This document shows, piece by piece, positions 46,581 through 59,594 of a DNA stretch of 64,000 bases (position 1 is the stretch's first letter; every line of letters starts with the position of its first letter). The notes beneath the pieces were generated by a model. It was not told the origin of the DNA. It saw nothing but the letters and a program-made list of their open reading frames with translations, and ran no database searches. The stretch is from NCBI GenBank assembly GCA_028583605.1, contig CM053326.1, forward strand, positions 20,116,536-20,180,535. The letters run 5' to 3'. The position numbers and the translations under genes are program-made. The stretch is from Dastarcus helophoroides. Taxonomy: Eukaryota > Arthropoda > Insecta > Coleoptera > Bothrideridae.

Positions 46581-49500
46581 GTACCCTTACAGAGTGTTTC
46601 GACACACACAACGCTTTTATCAGACACGTGAAACATCCTGTATATTATACAAAGAGAAAAAAACTCGTTCGGTCTCTTGGTAGCTATTGCAATGTTGTTT
46701 AAGGAGAAAATCGCCTTTAGCACTTTCGTCAGTGCTAAAAAATATTGGAACGGAAGGAAAAAAGTCTTAGCTTAAAAGCCTCCTGTTGTCGAACTACTCA
46801 GGATCAAATCAAGTAGCAACATTGCAGAAGTTATCTTTGAACTGTAAACAACAATCAAAAGATAAAATACCGTGCAAGATATTTTCACGTCACTGATGTA
46901 TTTTGAGCAAGATGGAGAAAATAATTTCAATTTCAACAATTTCAAAACCAGATTTAAAGAATTCGAATTATTATTATTTTGAAAAAAGACAATTCAAAGT
47001 TGATGACAACGCGGCGCTCGAATAGTCAAATTTTTGTTTGAAAAACCAAAATTTAGAGAAAGCCGAAATATTGCGATTAAAGTCGAAAGTTGAAAGTCGA
47101 AATTTTTGTTAACAAATTTAGTTTGCTCGTCAGTTTTTACTGACCAGAAATTAACATTTACATTTTCATCCTACAAGAGAAGCTGTGCTTTCCTAGCTTC
47201 CATGGAGAACACATCACTAATCAGTAATATATAAAATAATAACGATACACAAAAAGGTATTAATACTTTTTAATTAAAAATATTTTGATTTAAAAGATGT
47301 TGTATTAAAAGTACTCCAAAATATTTTTGATGACTAGAAATTATCTAGCACAAAATATTTTCATGACTAAAAAATATTTACACTAAAATATTTTTGGTAA
47401 CCAAAAAAAAATATCATGCTCCTGTACATCTACTAATTTCCAGCTCAAGCTTGAAATCATGAAATTTCTCACTTGATGTTTTCCATAGATTGTTATAGAT
47501 TGCTGTTTCCTGATTTAGTTTTAGAATGTTAAAATACCAAGAACATTCATAAAGAGTTTCGAAGTCTTCAATAAACTCATTTAGAACGTTAAATTAATAA
47601 GGAAACTTACTTGGAGACTCAGAATCCAAATGAAACCCATTCGCGATTGCTTTTTATAAAAGAAAATTAAAAAGAATATTTGAAGTGCTGAATTCCTTAC
47701 CAAATACAGGTAGAGTTATGAACTTAAGAGTAACCGTATTGAAATCTCTAAAATTCCAATGAAACTAATCAAAAATGGTTTGCAAAAAAATCATCCAGAG
47801 TTTAAAAGTTGCAGTTATTTAGAAGCATTGAGCCTTTAAGTGACATCAGTGAAAGCTCCAAATTTTATTTCTTTTGCAAATTTACAAATTATCAAAAAAA
47901 TTATGTTTGTAACGGTAGATTGCCAAAAAATTTCATTCAAAGTTTTGAAGTATCAAGAAGACTCACCCAAAGAGCAAAAGAGTTTAAAAAACACATCCAA
48001 AGTTTTGAACTCTTAGAAAGAAGGATCTAGAGCCCAATACCAAAAAGAAAAGAATACTTCTAAAAGTCTTGTAAAAGGAATTTGTAACAAATATAAAAAA
48101 TCCTACATTTTAAGGGGCTTGCTTTAAAGACTCTCAAAGGTCTTAACTTTTGAAGCAAATGAATATCAAACGTGAAAGTATAGAGCAATTTTCCAAATAA
48201 ACTCGTTTAGAGTTTAAAAATTAAATGAAAAACACATCCGTGGTTCAGAACCTTTAAATAAATTCTTTCAAAGCTTTAAAATTCTAAGTAAATTCGTTTG
48301 GAGCAAGGAAAATAATCCAGAACACCAAGGTATTTATCTACTTCAAGATCCTAAGTAAAATTATTAATTCGAGACGCAAGTGTCCTTTTTTTCTTCTCTT
48401 GTCACCTTAGGCGCTGTTAAATTATCAAGAGAAGTTATTTAAACCCCAAATTCTCGAGAAAATGTATCTAAAGCTCTAAAGTCTCAAGGAGACTCACATA
48501 GAGTTGTAGCAATTTAAAATTTTTATAACTATGAAAATAAGACACGAAAGAGGCCAATCTTTTTTCCTCTGGAAAATTTATTTTCACCCAAGTCATATTT
48601 TTCGTAAAAACATCGATCTTACCCTTGAAAATATCTTAGCACTGTATTTTATAATAATGAATTTTATCGATGAACTTACACAAGACACCACAACATAGCA
48701 TCATGGCGTAATTCCTCCATAGAGTACAATCATGAAGTGTTAAGCCGTTTAGATCCTAATCCCAAAGATGTAACGACTAACTCATCTGGCATAAGTCGCC
48801 GATTAATGTCGCACAAACCGAAAAAAATATTGTGCGACACTGCAAACTAGAATTCATTTGAAAAAATTAGCAATTTATCATTTATATTGTGAGCTTATTT
48901 TTTGTTCCTCGTCATCCGTAACCAACACGCAATTTTGCGCGAACATTTTGTAACTTTGGATAGTTGGTTATATTCATTACGCAACAACAGTTGATAAGTG
49001 ATAGTGAGAACGAAACATAAAATAAGCTAACAAATGTAAAACTGATCCTGAAATGTTCCATACCATCTCCTGCTTCACATTCGTCTTTTTTTTTAATACG
49101 CTTAAAATCAAATATGGAACCTCAAGACGGAAGAAATTTTATATGAAAAAAATTAGATGTAGGTTAATCAATTTTGAAAAACAAACAAGCCAATAACATA
49201 GATTTTAGGAGCTTTAACCAAACATTTCAACTAATGACCATCGTCGTAGTAGTCGACCACTATTCCCAGCTCAACTTCCATCGCTTTTCTTCCTAAAAAA
49301 AAACGGCATGGCCCTTCATGCTTTACAGTCATCATCAATAGTGTTTTCAATTTCTGCGTTCCAAATCTCACCACAGCCGAATTATAAGACATTTCGTGAT
49401 GTAAGGAACCGTAAACTACAGATTCAAAAGAAAGTGCCATGCTCATTCCTCTCCATCCTTAATTTCAGGATCAGTCCCTGATTACATTTTGTGATTAATT

Positions 49501-51154
49501 TTAGATTTTTAGATGTAGTGGTGAATGATGAGTAAATTAAGATAAGTGCGAATCGATTCAAAAAAGGATAAAAGGTTTAGATACCTGCAACTGGCATTTG
49601 CAGACTAACTGTTGTTTGAGTACATAGCGTAATAGATTCGATTCTAGCTTTCTCAAAATGTTATTGATTCATCAATGACATTTTGAGAAAACAAATCCAA
49701 GAGTGAACATTTAGAGTTATTTTATCAAGTGTCTGGTGAGTTAATTATGTCAACTCCATTTATATTAACCCTCCTATGATACTCACTGCACACGTATGAT
49801 GCTATCAAATTTAGAGTTTGGGGCTTTCGAACTTATTCGATCGCGTCAGTTGCATTACCAAATTCGAAAGGTAACAAAAGCTTTAGCATTAAATTCTTCC
49901 GAATTATGTAGCTCCATCTATCTGTCAATTAGTAGATGCCTTGGCCTCTATAGATGGCGGCGCTTGCCGTTTTCTGCTTGTTCAAGATTCATGAAACACG
50001 AAGTAGAATGTATTATGAGCACGTATTTATGCGTCGTGAGCATAAAAAAAGCACGAATCCCACTTACTCATCATTCAAAAAGTTTATACGTAGTTAGTAG
50101 TAGTAGATTAAAGCTGCAATTAAAATCTGATTAAGACCAGAGTACCACGACCTCCCTCCCCCCAGATTTTGATAGATTGTCGCTCTGTTTTTACATTTTT
50201 GGTACGTTTTGATTTTTACTTGTTCGAGCGCCTACCACCACCAGTGTCCCATTGAACTTGTGGCCAACGAGTGGATTTTTTTAATTAGTATTTTAGTTGT
50301 CGCATTTTGTACTTATTTTGTGATAATTTTGATGAATCGAACGATTTTTGATCCGCCCACCCCCTTATTTTGCGCCCCACTATGGACGATAATCCTTTAT
50401 ATGTGTTTTACTCTGCAGCTTGTTTGTGTGTCGCTTAACGTTTTCCAGCTTATTTAACGTTTATGTGAGTGTTGTTTGTGTTTTCCAGTGCACGTTTTTT
50501 GTTAACTTGTTGGTTTTTTTTTGTCGAAGATCGTTAGAATGATTATTTTTTTTGGTCATGTGAAATAAATGGTTTAAATCTAATCATTCTAAAGCTTGTA
50601 TACTTTGTTCAGTTGTTGTTTGTATACTATTTTTTTTTGTCTTCAAATGTTTATAACAAATTTAAGCGAGTTCGTTGTTACTTGTTTTCTATACTTTTAC
50701 CAAAACTTGCGTTGTTAAGTAGCAAGTAGAAATGAGCCTGTTTTTAGAATATAATGATAATAGAGAGAATTTTACTAAGGTTGACATATTTCAATTGCAA
50801 TTAAGCAAAATCAGAGGAACTGTCATTTCGATAGATCCCTTGATAATGTATTGAATCCTTGGATAACTTCTTGCTAATTCAAAGAAACTGTTAGTGTCAT
50901 TTTGACTCCTACTTGTAATTTTGAGTTCAATTAAAACCAATAGTATCAGTTCTAACCAATTATTATATTTATTTATTTTTCTTGTTGTGCTATTTATTAT
51001 AATATATCAGTTATTAAAATCATCTTTATACCATCAATTCCACTGATAAAATAACTGTTAAAATATTTTTTTCAAATTCTTTACCGTAAATGCAAACAAC
51101 ACCTGAAATATTTTTTGTTTAACTTGAATCACTAATCATATTTTTATATGGCAG
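46581..51154 (+). other. intron after the alternative exon cluster
   Basis: 4.6 kb. About 47550-48500 is a decayed repeat with recurring phrases such as AAAGTTTTGAA, AGAGTTTAAAA and CTCATTTAGA at irregular 35-45-base spacing. Around 49900 is a stretch with TATAGATGGCGGCGCTTGCC that looks like part of a dispersed element. The open frames at 49796 and 50209 have no recognisable family and no splice logic. Confidence 0.4.
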
Positions 51155-51198
51155 ATTTCAGATTTGAATAGCCAAGTAAACGACCTCAGAGGCAAATT
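51155..51198 (+). CDS. wupA: troponin I constitutive exon (ISDLNSQVNDLRGK)
   Basis: 44 nt after TTTATATGGCAG, phase 0 in, TT|GTAAGT phase 2 out. Encodes ISDLNSQVNDLRGK plus a split Phe codon. It accepts any of the four alternative exons in phase and matches INDLNAQVNDLRGKF of fly troponin I, immediately before the inhibitory region. Confidence 0.93.
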
Positions 51199-51565
51199 GT
51201 AAGTATATTTTTAAGTACTTTCTTAAAAATTTAAATTAAAAACTGCTCAACAATTTCTAGGATTCTCATTTTTATTTTATTTGCCAAATAAAATCTATAA
51301 CACGAATTTGAAGATTTTTAATCTATTTACCGAAATCTCAATATTTTTTGCATTTAATTTTTTTACCTTTATGTGATGAAATTGAATTCCATTGTTAATT
51401 TTGGAATATGTTAGTCCAACTTCTTAGACCAGAGTTCTTATCCTTTTTGCAACCAAATTACTGTTGAAATACTTCTCTAACTATCAAAACTAGGATAAAA
51501 CTATATCTAGAAAATTGTACTTAAAAAACACAATTTGAGTATATTAACGATGAATTCGTACGCAG

Positions 51566-51707
51566 CATCAAGCCTACCCTCAAGAAGGTTTCCAAATATG
51601 AGAACAAATTCGCCAAGCTCCAAAAGAAAGCCGCCGAATTCAACTTCCGTAACCAACTCAAGGTAGTGAAGAAGAAGGAATTCACCCTTGAAGAAGAAGA
51701 CAAGGAG
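51566..51707 (+). CDS. wupA: troponin I constitutive exon (inhibitory and actin-binding region)
   Basis: 142 nt after GTACGCAG, phase 2 in and 0 out (AAGGAG|GTAATT). With the split Phe it encodes FIKPTLKKVSKYENKFAKLQ, KKAAEFNFRNQLKVVKKKEF, TLEEEDKE. KPTLKKVSKYENKFAKLQ covers the inhibitory/switch region that holds actin-tropomyosin off in the absence of calcium; the second half is the mobile actin-binding domain. Intact and highly conserved. Confidence 0.95.
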
Positions 51708-53725
51708 GTAATTATCCAATGATTGCAACTAAGTTAGATTACAGTAACGAAAAACATAACAGACTCAGGTTAGGTATTCTAAATTTTAGCTCCAAAAAGC
51801 CATAAATACAGCTGCATGGTACGATTCTAATTTACCCACACGATTTGATGTTACCGTCAAGCTTGCTTCCTGAAAATTAGTGATGGATTTTCGTATTCAA
51901 TTTTATATGGTTTGATTTGAATTTTAATTATCGTTTCTAAAATTTAAAATTCGATATTAGATTCAAATGAACGATTAACTGTAGACAAAGAAGTAAATAA
52001 TCAGGTTTTGAATTTCCAAAGATCCCAACGAAATGTCAATGCTGCATTAGGGAACATATTGACAAACGGTCGTTTTAGTTGTAGTTAAAAAAATTAAGGA
52101 GTTCATGCGAAATATTGAATTCTAAACTCCAAGAAGATGCGAAAATGATTATGTTAATTGGATTCTTCAGTAAAAATTTCTAAGAAGAAACGGGAATTTG
52201 TATGAATGATTTTTTTGAAATGGTTAAAATGTCATAAATTGGACCAAATTTTTTGAAATGTATGTATCCTCTTCTAGATTAAAAAATGGGAAGACGAAGA
52301 AATCACAATTTTATTAATGGAATAGCGAGAAGGCAACATTTCATAGAAAAATAAAAATTTTTGCGTATAACATTTTGATGGCCAAAGTTTTACTTTAAGG
52401 CATATAGAAAAAAATTTCTTTTACAAAACAAAGTGTCTGTATGATTTAATAATCAAATAAAACAATGACACGAAAAACAAACAATGAAAACTTGAATTTC
52501 TTAAACATAGTAAAAGTATATTTTAACGAAATTACTTAAAAGGATCAAAATTTTGTAAACCAAATCAAGCTAGAGCATACGACTTTAAATTATTAAAATT
52601 TATATAGACTTTGAAGTGCTGAATTAGAATCGTACCTTTTTCAGTCGTTTAAGAAACTCAGAGCACGTTATTTTTCGCAGCCCAAGAAATCGGAAAAAGC
52701 TGAATGGCAGAAGAAATAAAATTGGGAACTTCGTCAATATTTTTACAACGTTAACATTTTTCAACTCACTTATAGATATTAAATAAACTGATAGTATAAA
52801 CGGCGTTTTTAATTTGGTACAAACACCACACGAATTTACCTCGTTTTCGAACTTTTTCGTCGATTTATTTTTTTTTGCATTTTTCACAATAGACACGATT
52901 TTTTGTGTTCGCCACGAAGTAGTGCTTCACGTTTTTGCTTTTGGGAATTTTTTTCACAAATTTTGGCGAATGTCGCAATTGTGGCGTAGATGATTTTTTT
53001 TAATAACTATTTTTAATTTTTAAAAGCTATCGAGCTTTTGCTTTTTTTTCAATTATGTAACGGGATACTGTCAAGGTGAGCCTGCATAATTTCGCTTTGC
53101 TTTTCTTCATCATCACCGCTGCAGTTTTTCGTTGTGCACTTTGTGTTATATATTTTATGATTTTAGGCGCTTACTATATTAGAGTAAAGTAAAACTGTTT
53201 GCTGTTTGTTCGTTTGATGCTTTGAGCCAATTTGTTCGCTATTGAGATGGAAAACTACCAGCAACATTTATATGTAACAATTCGGATGTAAGCATTACAT
53301 CAGTCGATCGATAAGTATCACATATGTTCGAAATCCAGAATTGTTACATTATAGGTGAATGCTCACAGTGTGTATTCAGCTTTAGATATTTGAATGAGCA
53401 CGCCTGCTGAATTTATGCAACACGAAATACTTCAAAAATGTGTCACATGTTATTTTCGTAATTTTGATTTTTTGCGGCTATTTAGAACATTTTTTAAGAA
53501 AATATAAATCTCATTTGTTTAATGAATTTTGTAAATATTGATTTCAGTATTAGCTACGCAATCTCAGCATATATCGCTGTTACTACTATAGTGAAAAATG
53601 TCAGTATACTTTTATATTAAGTGACCTCTAATCGAAAACATCAACCTTATTCTATACTGACTTTGATATGGACTAAGCGATATTAACATTTTTATCATAA
53701 AATGTAACCACACGTTAGTCTTGTA

Positions 53726-53868
53726 CTATACGGGGTAGCCAAAATTACCGAAGGAGCTCATAATTACAAATTCTTCACAATATTCTAAAACAAAAACCAT
53801 AATTCGGTCTGTCTTAGAATGTTGTAAATAATTACGAGCTCCTTCGGTAATTTTGGTACTCCCTATAG
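53726..53868. mobile_element. MITE in the intron before the short terminal exon
   Basis: CTATACGGGGTAGCCAAAAT at the left and CTATAGGGAGTACCAAAATT read inward from the right, both continuing TACCGAAGGAGCTC. About 143 bp with roughly 40-bp arms. No coding capacity. Confidence 0.75.
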
Positions 53869-54006
53869 ATTTGTACCTAATTTTTGGTAAAAAAACACAT
53901 AATTTGTTTATTCAACTGGTGTATTAATTTGAATTTGGTGATAAATCAATATTTACAAAATGGTGATCAAGATTGACCGAGATGATGATGATTTTGTCAA
54001 TTTCAG

Positions 54007-54066
54007 AAAAAACCTGACTGGTCAAAGAAGGGCGATGAGAAGAAGGTACAAGAAGCTGAAGCATGA
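54007..54066 (+). CDS. wupA: troponin I terminal exon of the standard form, with internal donor
   Basis: Starts after GTCAATTTCAG in phase 0 and reads KKPDWSKKGDEKKVQEAEA and TGA, the normal C-terminus of arthropod troponin I. A polyadenylation signal AATAAA lies at 54214-54219. Inside the exon AAGAAG|GTACAAG after 54045 is a good phase-0 donor. Used as such, it removes VQEAEA and the stop and joins GEEK-rich sequence at 59089. The standard protein is about 204 residues, close to the fly length. The choice between stop and splice is therefore the switch between short and long forms. Confidence 0.93.
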   Translation, partial: KKPDWSKKGDEKKVQEAEA

Positions 54067-54213
54067 ACCTGGTTTCTATTAGTGATTGCGTCTTCTAATG
54101 TTAAGAGTTATATTTAATTTAAATATTTGAAAATGTCAAACCCAATGGTGTACGTTATTTTTATGTCAACTTACCCATTGTATATTTGTCTACTTTAAAA
54201 AAGAAATCCTAAT

Positions 54214-54219
54214 AATAAA
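54214..54219 (+). terminator. polyadenylation signal of the short troponin I form
   Basis: AATAAA about 150 bases after the TGA of the short terminal exon. Confidence 0.6.
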
Positions 54220-57200
54220 CTATTCATAAGAAATACTCAACCTAATATTGTGTTTGTCTTTTCCCTACAAATATTTAATAAGTTTTTTTTTTTAATAATA
54301 TAACAAGAATTAATAAATTGTCCTATGTGTTCATGTTACGAATTAAATTAAATAATTACCCAATAATAAATTTAACAGCGTCAGTTAACAGTAACAGTTT
54401 AATTTCTCAACTATCAACATTAAATAATGAACACTGTGAGGTTCTTTTATAAGATTAGTATCATATATAATTCTGTGGTTTCAGGGTAAAACTGCTTCAG
54501 TCAAGTTTTTGAGAAAATGGATTGTTGCATGTTACACTTTACGATTCTGGGGGGACTTAACATTTTAAGTGCTCCGTCTATGAAATAAAGGGAATTTTAC
54601 ATATATGAATTGTTAAGTTTTTATTGTTTATTAAAGTACAGGCAAGTTTTGTTTTAGCAATATCTCAAATATATAAATTATGACTTAAGCACTTTTACCC
54701 TGTAAATACAGAATTATATACTCACCGAAAGCTCCGAAACATTTTAAAGCTCTAAAATTCTAAGTGGATGGGATCGCACATTTTTCTAAGACCTCTAACT
54801 CCTAAAAAAGCTTGAGAGAAAACTTTGGTTTGAAATTTTAAAGAAACAAATCAAGACTTTTAAACCCATAAGCAACTTTTACTGAGCTGAGTCCTAAAAA
54901 AATTAAAATAGAACGGTAAATGTACGAAAAATTTATCTAGGACACTTAAGTTGTTACGAACATTATCATACTCATGTGTAATAGTTTAATATTCTCAATG
55001 CAAATAATTTAGTATTCTAAAGACCTACATAAACTCGTCTACAGTCCCACATTTGTAAGAAATTTTTTTAAAAGCCTATAACCTATGCTTTTTGATTGTA
55101 AATATTTTCAGCCGTATCACGTTCGACTGTTCCATTACAGCACATTTAATCGATTCTAAGAGCCTTAGGTCAAAATCTTATAAATGTCAAATATTTTCTC
55201 GAAATTGTCACTAAAAATTCTTGGTTTAATCTTTTCTTTACTGAAATTTTAAAGATTCAGTTCGAGTTATCTTTTAAAGATTTCGCTTTTTTTTCTGAAA
55301 ATTGTAATCTTATAAATTCATTTATCTACTATTTTCTGCTTTTTTGGCTTTAAATTCAAAACGTCGAATTTACGACCAATATGAAATTGGAAATTTATTT
55401 TAAAAAATCGAGATTAAACCTGATATTTTTAGGAAAAAGGCTCGACACGTTTAACAAAAATTCTGATTAGATTCTGATAGAAGATTTAGAAAAGTATCTG
55501 TTGAAGGTGTAGACTTGGAATTATGTGAACAAATTTAAAATTTGGAAAGATATGGGTCGCTTTGCAAATTATACATCATCAAGTTAATCAAGTTAATAAT
55601 CCAAATTTCTTGAAAAAAATCAATTCAATATTAAAGCCAACGTTTTTTTAACTTCTCGGTTTAAGCCCAAAAATTTTCCTTTTTCTTTAATACTAACTAA
55701 AAGCGGAAATTTGGTCAAATTTTGACCTTATTTTGACCAGTTTCACTTAGAATATTTAAAGAAAAGGAAAAATTTTTGGGTTTAAATCGAAAAGTTAATA
55801 AAAAACATAGGTTTAATATAAAAATATTAAAAAAACTAATATTTTGAGGTTTAAAATGAAAATTTCGAAAAGAAATCAAAACTTGCAGCAAAAACACAGT
55901 TCTGAATTTAAAACCAAATAAGTTGAAAAAAGTAAATAATTGAATTTATAAACTAAAAATTTTCAGAAAATATATAAAAAATAACTGAAGCTGAATCTCT
56001 AAAATTTCAGTAATAAAGAGGTTAAACAAAGAATTTTTAGAAAAGCGGCAATATTTCGAGAAAACCTTTAACATCTATTAAATCTTAGGCTCGAAAGTTA
56101 GAGTTTAAAGGTGAAAAAGTAGATAAAAAGATAGAAACTTCGAGTTCATAAAAATATCAGAATTTCCAAAAAAAAAAAACAAACTCACGGAAGAAAGGTT
56201 AAACGTAAAAACATTAAAGTGGAGGTTTGGAAAAATATCAAAACTTTTAGCAAAACCACATTTTTAAATTTAATTCTAAAAAAAGTAGAAGACAGTGAAA
56301 AACTGAATTTATAAACTTAAAACTCGAAATTTATAAGAAATAATTCGTGTTAAATCTCTAATATTTGAGTAAATCAAGATAAAACTAAAAACATTCTTAG
56401 AAAAATGACAACATTTCACAAAAATATTTGAAATTTATAAAGTATCTTGCGCGAAATTTTAAGTTCAACCACAAAAACGTAGAAAAGTAGGTAGAAAAAA
56501 CAAAATAAAAAAACAAATTTACAGAAAACCGTTTAAAAGTTGAAATGTCGAAAAATATGGAAATTTTTAAATTAAATTTAAAACGGAAAAACGAAAAAAA
56601 TTAAATATCATGAGACAGTCGAAAATTTAAGATCCAGTTGTCAATTTATATTAAAAAAGATAAAATTTAAAATCTAACTCGCTAATTTTGCGAAAACGTT
56701 CGTATTTATCTAAGTTTTTGAAGATAAAGTGAAAAACTCTCGAAAAAGACGAGTTTAGAATTGAAATTTTGGAAAAAATAGTATCTAAAAATTGCAAGCT
56801 TGTCAGAATTTTGAGAAAAAATGAATATTTCAGGGGTAAATTTGACAAACTAAAAAAAAACACAATTTCAAAAAAAATATTGAGGAACACAAAATTCTGA
56901 GCTTAAGCCGCTAATTCAACAAATAAAAAGTAAAAAGTTGTAAAAGTAAATTTTGAATTTTACAAAGAGGCAAAATTTCCTAAGATTTGAATAAAAAGCA
57001 AAAATCTCTTGAGAAATACAAATTTTGGAGTATAAAATCGAAATATCATTGAAAAGAAATAAAATTACACATTAAAAGCCGGAATTGTGAGAAAAATAAA
57101 ATTTTTAACAAAAGTTAAAATTCCGAGAGAAAACTTAAAACCTTCAAAAAAATTTAGACGTCTTTAAAAATTGAAACACAGAACTTGTCCCCTGAAACCT

Positions 57201-59088
57201 AGAAAGATTAAAAAACACAACAAAGGTTGCTCTAACGCGTTTCGACAGCCAAGGTGTCATCTTCAGAGAGAAACAGTTTCTCTCTGAAAAAAAATACAAA
57301 TCGTTGTTGTGTTTTTTAATCTTTCTTGGTTTCAGGGGACAAGTTCTGTGTTTCAATTTTTGAAGATAACCAAGGACCAGTCCGTTCCATCAATCGTCTT
57401 TAAAAAGATGTAATTTTAAATATATTAGTCGAAAAGTCAAGGAAAAAATAAAATATTAAGAAGTTAAGGTTTTGAGAATCGGATCGAAATTTCAAATAAT
57501 GAGTGAAGCGACAATTTATTAAAAAAATTGAGATTTTAAAAATCTAGGGTTTGTCAAACATTTTTGAAAAGAAAACCAAAATTTTTAAAGTCAGAAGAGC
57601 AAGTTTAAAGTTAAAATAGGAAAAATAAAAACAATAAAGTATTGAGTTTTGAGAAGGTGTTTGAAATTCTGAGATTGAAAATGAGATTTCGTAAATAAAG
57701 CGAATGTCTCTAGAAAAAAATCAAAATTTCCATTTGGCTTCAAAATAATCTAAAAACAAAAAATTAAAAACTTAAAGTGTAAACTTGTAATTTAGAAAAA
57801 AAAACCATTGAGTGAGACATTTCTCAATCAATTTAAGGATACATTTTTCTTCAAATATTGAGATTAGGTTGATAAATAGATATTAAAGTCGAAACTTTTA
57901 GGAAAATGTGAATCGCATAGGAAAGTATAAACCTAAACATTCCAGATAAAATCAGAACTAAAAAAAAGATCTCTGGAAAATGTGAAAATGGGAAATTTTG
58001 AAAAAACTTCCGAGTTAGATTTTTAAGTCGTAATTAATAGACGAAAATCTCTATAAAAATGATAAAAAAATTATAAAATTAAATTGAAAAATTTTGTTGG
58101 TTACCTATATGTGCTCAAATGTATGGCAAAAAATTAGAAATAGCGTTAAAATACATGACGCGTCTAAAAATCAGTATTACCAATTTTTTAGCGACTTATT
58201 AGGATTATGTATTTTCAGCCTTTGAAGTTTTTTCGTTTGAATTCCACGTTACTCAAGAATAAAAAAATATCATATAAATTATCCCATAAAAAATGTATTT
58301 TTATGAAAAAGTGGCTTTGCTGCAGGCATTGAAATTTACTTTACAAAATACCTAATTCTATTATTTTGTAATTATTATTTTATAATTGAACCGTATAGGG
58401 GAAAAACCAAAAAAGTCCATTTTTCGTCATTTCGTGATTCTAGTGTCATCTTTTAGCTAATAGTAGAACCTTTCAGCCTATGATATAAAACAGGGGAAGA
58501 ACCAAATAAGTTACTTGATATTTACATAAGAATAAAATCTGTTCAGTGGAAGAACCAGAGGGATTTATGGCAGTGTAGCTAAGTAAATTATATTTTTAGT
58601 TAAATTCGTACACAAAATAAACAAATGAAGCATTAACAAGTTTCTTTGGAACATTTTCATTAGTAAGTCAAAATACAACTTTATTATTTATGTTTTAGAA
58701 GCATTATGACATAATTAAATTTAAAATTGCTCTGCTGTAAAATTTATGAAATGTGACTATTTTGGCTTTTCCTCAGTACCCTCCAATTATTAAATAATTT
58801 TTAAAATAAATCTAATGCTGAATTGCCTAATTTTTATAAGTTGTTCTGTTGTATTTATGATTAAATAAAATTTATGAATTATGAATTTGTCACAATTCTA
58901 CGCTGTGTTAAAAATATGAGTTTCGCAGTAAAAATTTTGATGGTAAAATCCTGCGAGATGACACATTACAGTTTTGTCTTTCCTTCCTAATACATTTCAC
59001 TTATTTGTTATTTTTTAATGGAAACAAATAATATTTCCAATTGAAAATGTAAATAACAATTATTACATAAATTTCTAATGGTTTTTAG
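54220..59088 (+). other. long intron or 3' flank between short and extended troponin I ends
   Basis: 4.9 kb, AT-rich. About 55180-58060 is a degenerate repeat block, A-rich on the + strand, with a foldback element at 57165-57389 inside it. No exon was recognised. Confidence 0.5.
57165..57389. mobile_element. foldback element, full copy
   Basis: Arms AAAATTGAAACACAGAACTT and, inverted, AAAATTGAAACACAGAACTT flank a centre with AACGCGTTTCGACAGCCAAG. The right end is CCAAGGACCAGTCCGTTCCA. The same family occurs at 62288-62479 and as one arm at 32987-33100. Confidence 0.8.
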
Positions 59089-59113
59089 GAAGAAGAAGAA
59101 AAACCTGCTGAAG
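59089..59113 (+). CDS. wupA: troponin I long-form exon (EEEEKPAE)
   Basis: 25 nt after TAATGGTTTTTAG, phase 0 in and 1 out (GAAG|GTAAGA). Encodes EEEEKPAE. It joins the internal donor at 54045 in frame (GDEKK-EEEEKPAE-) and begins the acidic Pro/Ala-rich extension. Confidence 0.8.
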
Positions 59114-59202
59114 GTAAGATAGTGAAATTGAAAAACTTACCAAAAAATATCTGGTGTCTTCTAAATGGCCTTCGACAATTTCAACACTTTGTGGTTTAGT
59201 AG

Positions 59203-59511
59203 CTCCACCTGCAGAAACTGCAGAGAAACCACCAGAAGGCGCACCAGCAGCTGAAGGTGAAAAACCAATTGAGGCCGTCAAAGTAGAAGGAGTGGAAGGT
59301 GCCCCACCAGCAGAAGGTGCACCATCGCCCGAAGGCGCTCCACCTGGAGAAGGACAACCACCTGCAGAAGGACAACCACCAGCAGAAGGCCAACCACCAG
59401 CAGAAGGCCAAGCACCTACTGAAGGACAAGCACCTGCAGAGCCATCTATCGAAGGACAACCACCTAGCGAAGGCCAACCACCCGCCGAAGGAACAGAAGC
59501 GCCGGCTGGAG
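59203..59511 (+). CDS. wupA: troponin I long-form exon, PPAEGQ repeats (TnH-like extension)
   Basis: 309 nt between GTGGTTTAGTAG and GGAG|GTAATA, phase 1 at both ends. Encodes about 103 residues made largely of hexapeptides around EGQPPA: GEGQPPAEGQPPAEGQPPAE, then GQAPTEGQAPAEPSIEGQPP. It has no predicted fold. Such a Pro/Ala-rich tail is known on the heavy troponin (TnH) of some insect flight muscles, where TnH is a troponin I isoform; in flies the comparable tail is on tropomyosin. If the intron is retained, the frame continues to a TAA at 59556 that overlaps an AATAAA (59558-59563), giving a possible second early end. Confidence 0.85.
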
Positions 59512-59594
59512 GTAATAAACCATTACCAGCTTCAATTAAATACTCACTAACGTTATAAATAAAGAGAGTATTGTAACGTATATGTCGTTTTCAG

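Noticed and set aside
49796..50457. Two frames, one with hydrophobic segments resembling membrane helices
   Set aside because: No conserved motif and no convincing start; the hydrophobic look comes from T-rich sequence.
59196..59477. 93-codon frame on the - strand, rich in W, F and C
   Set aside because: Mirror of the PPAEGQ repeats; repeats with a 3n period keep the opposite strand open.
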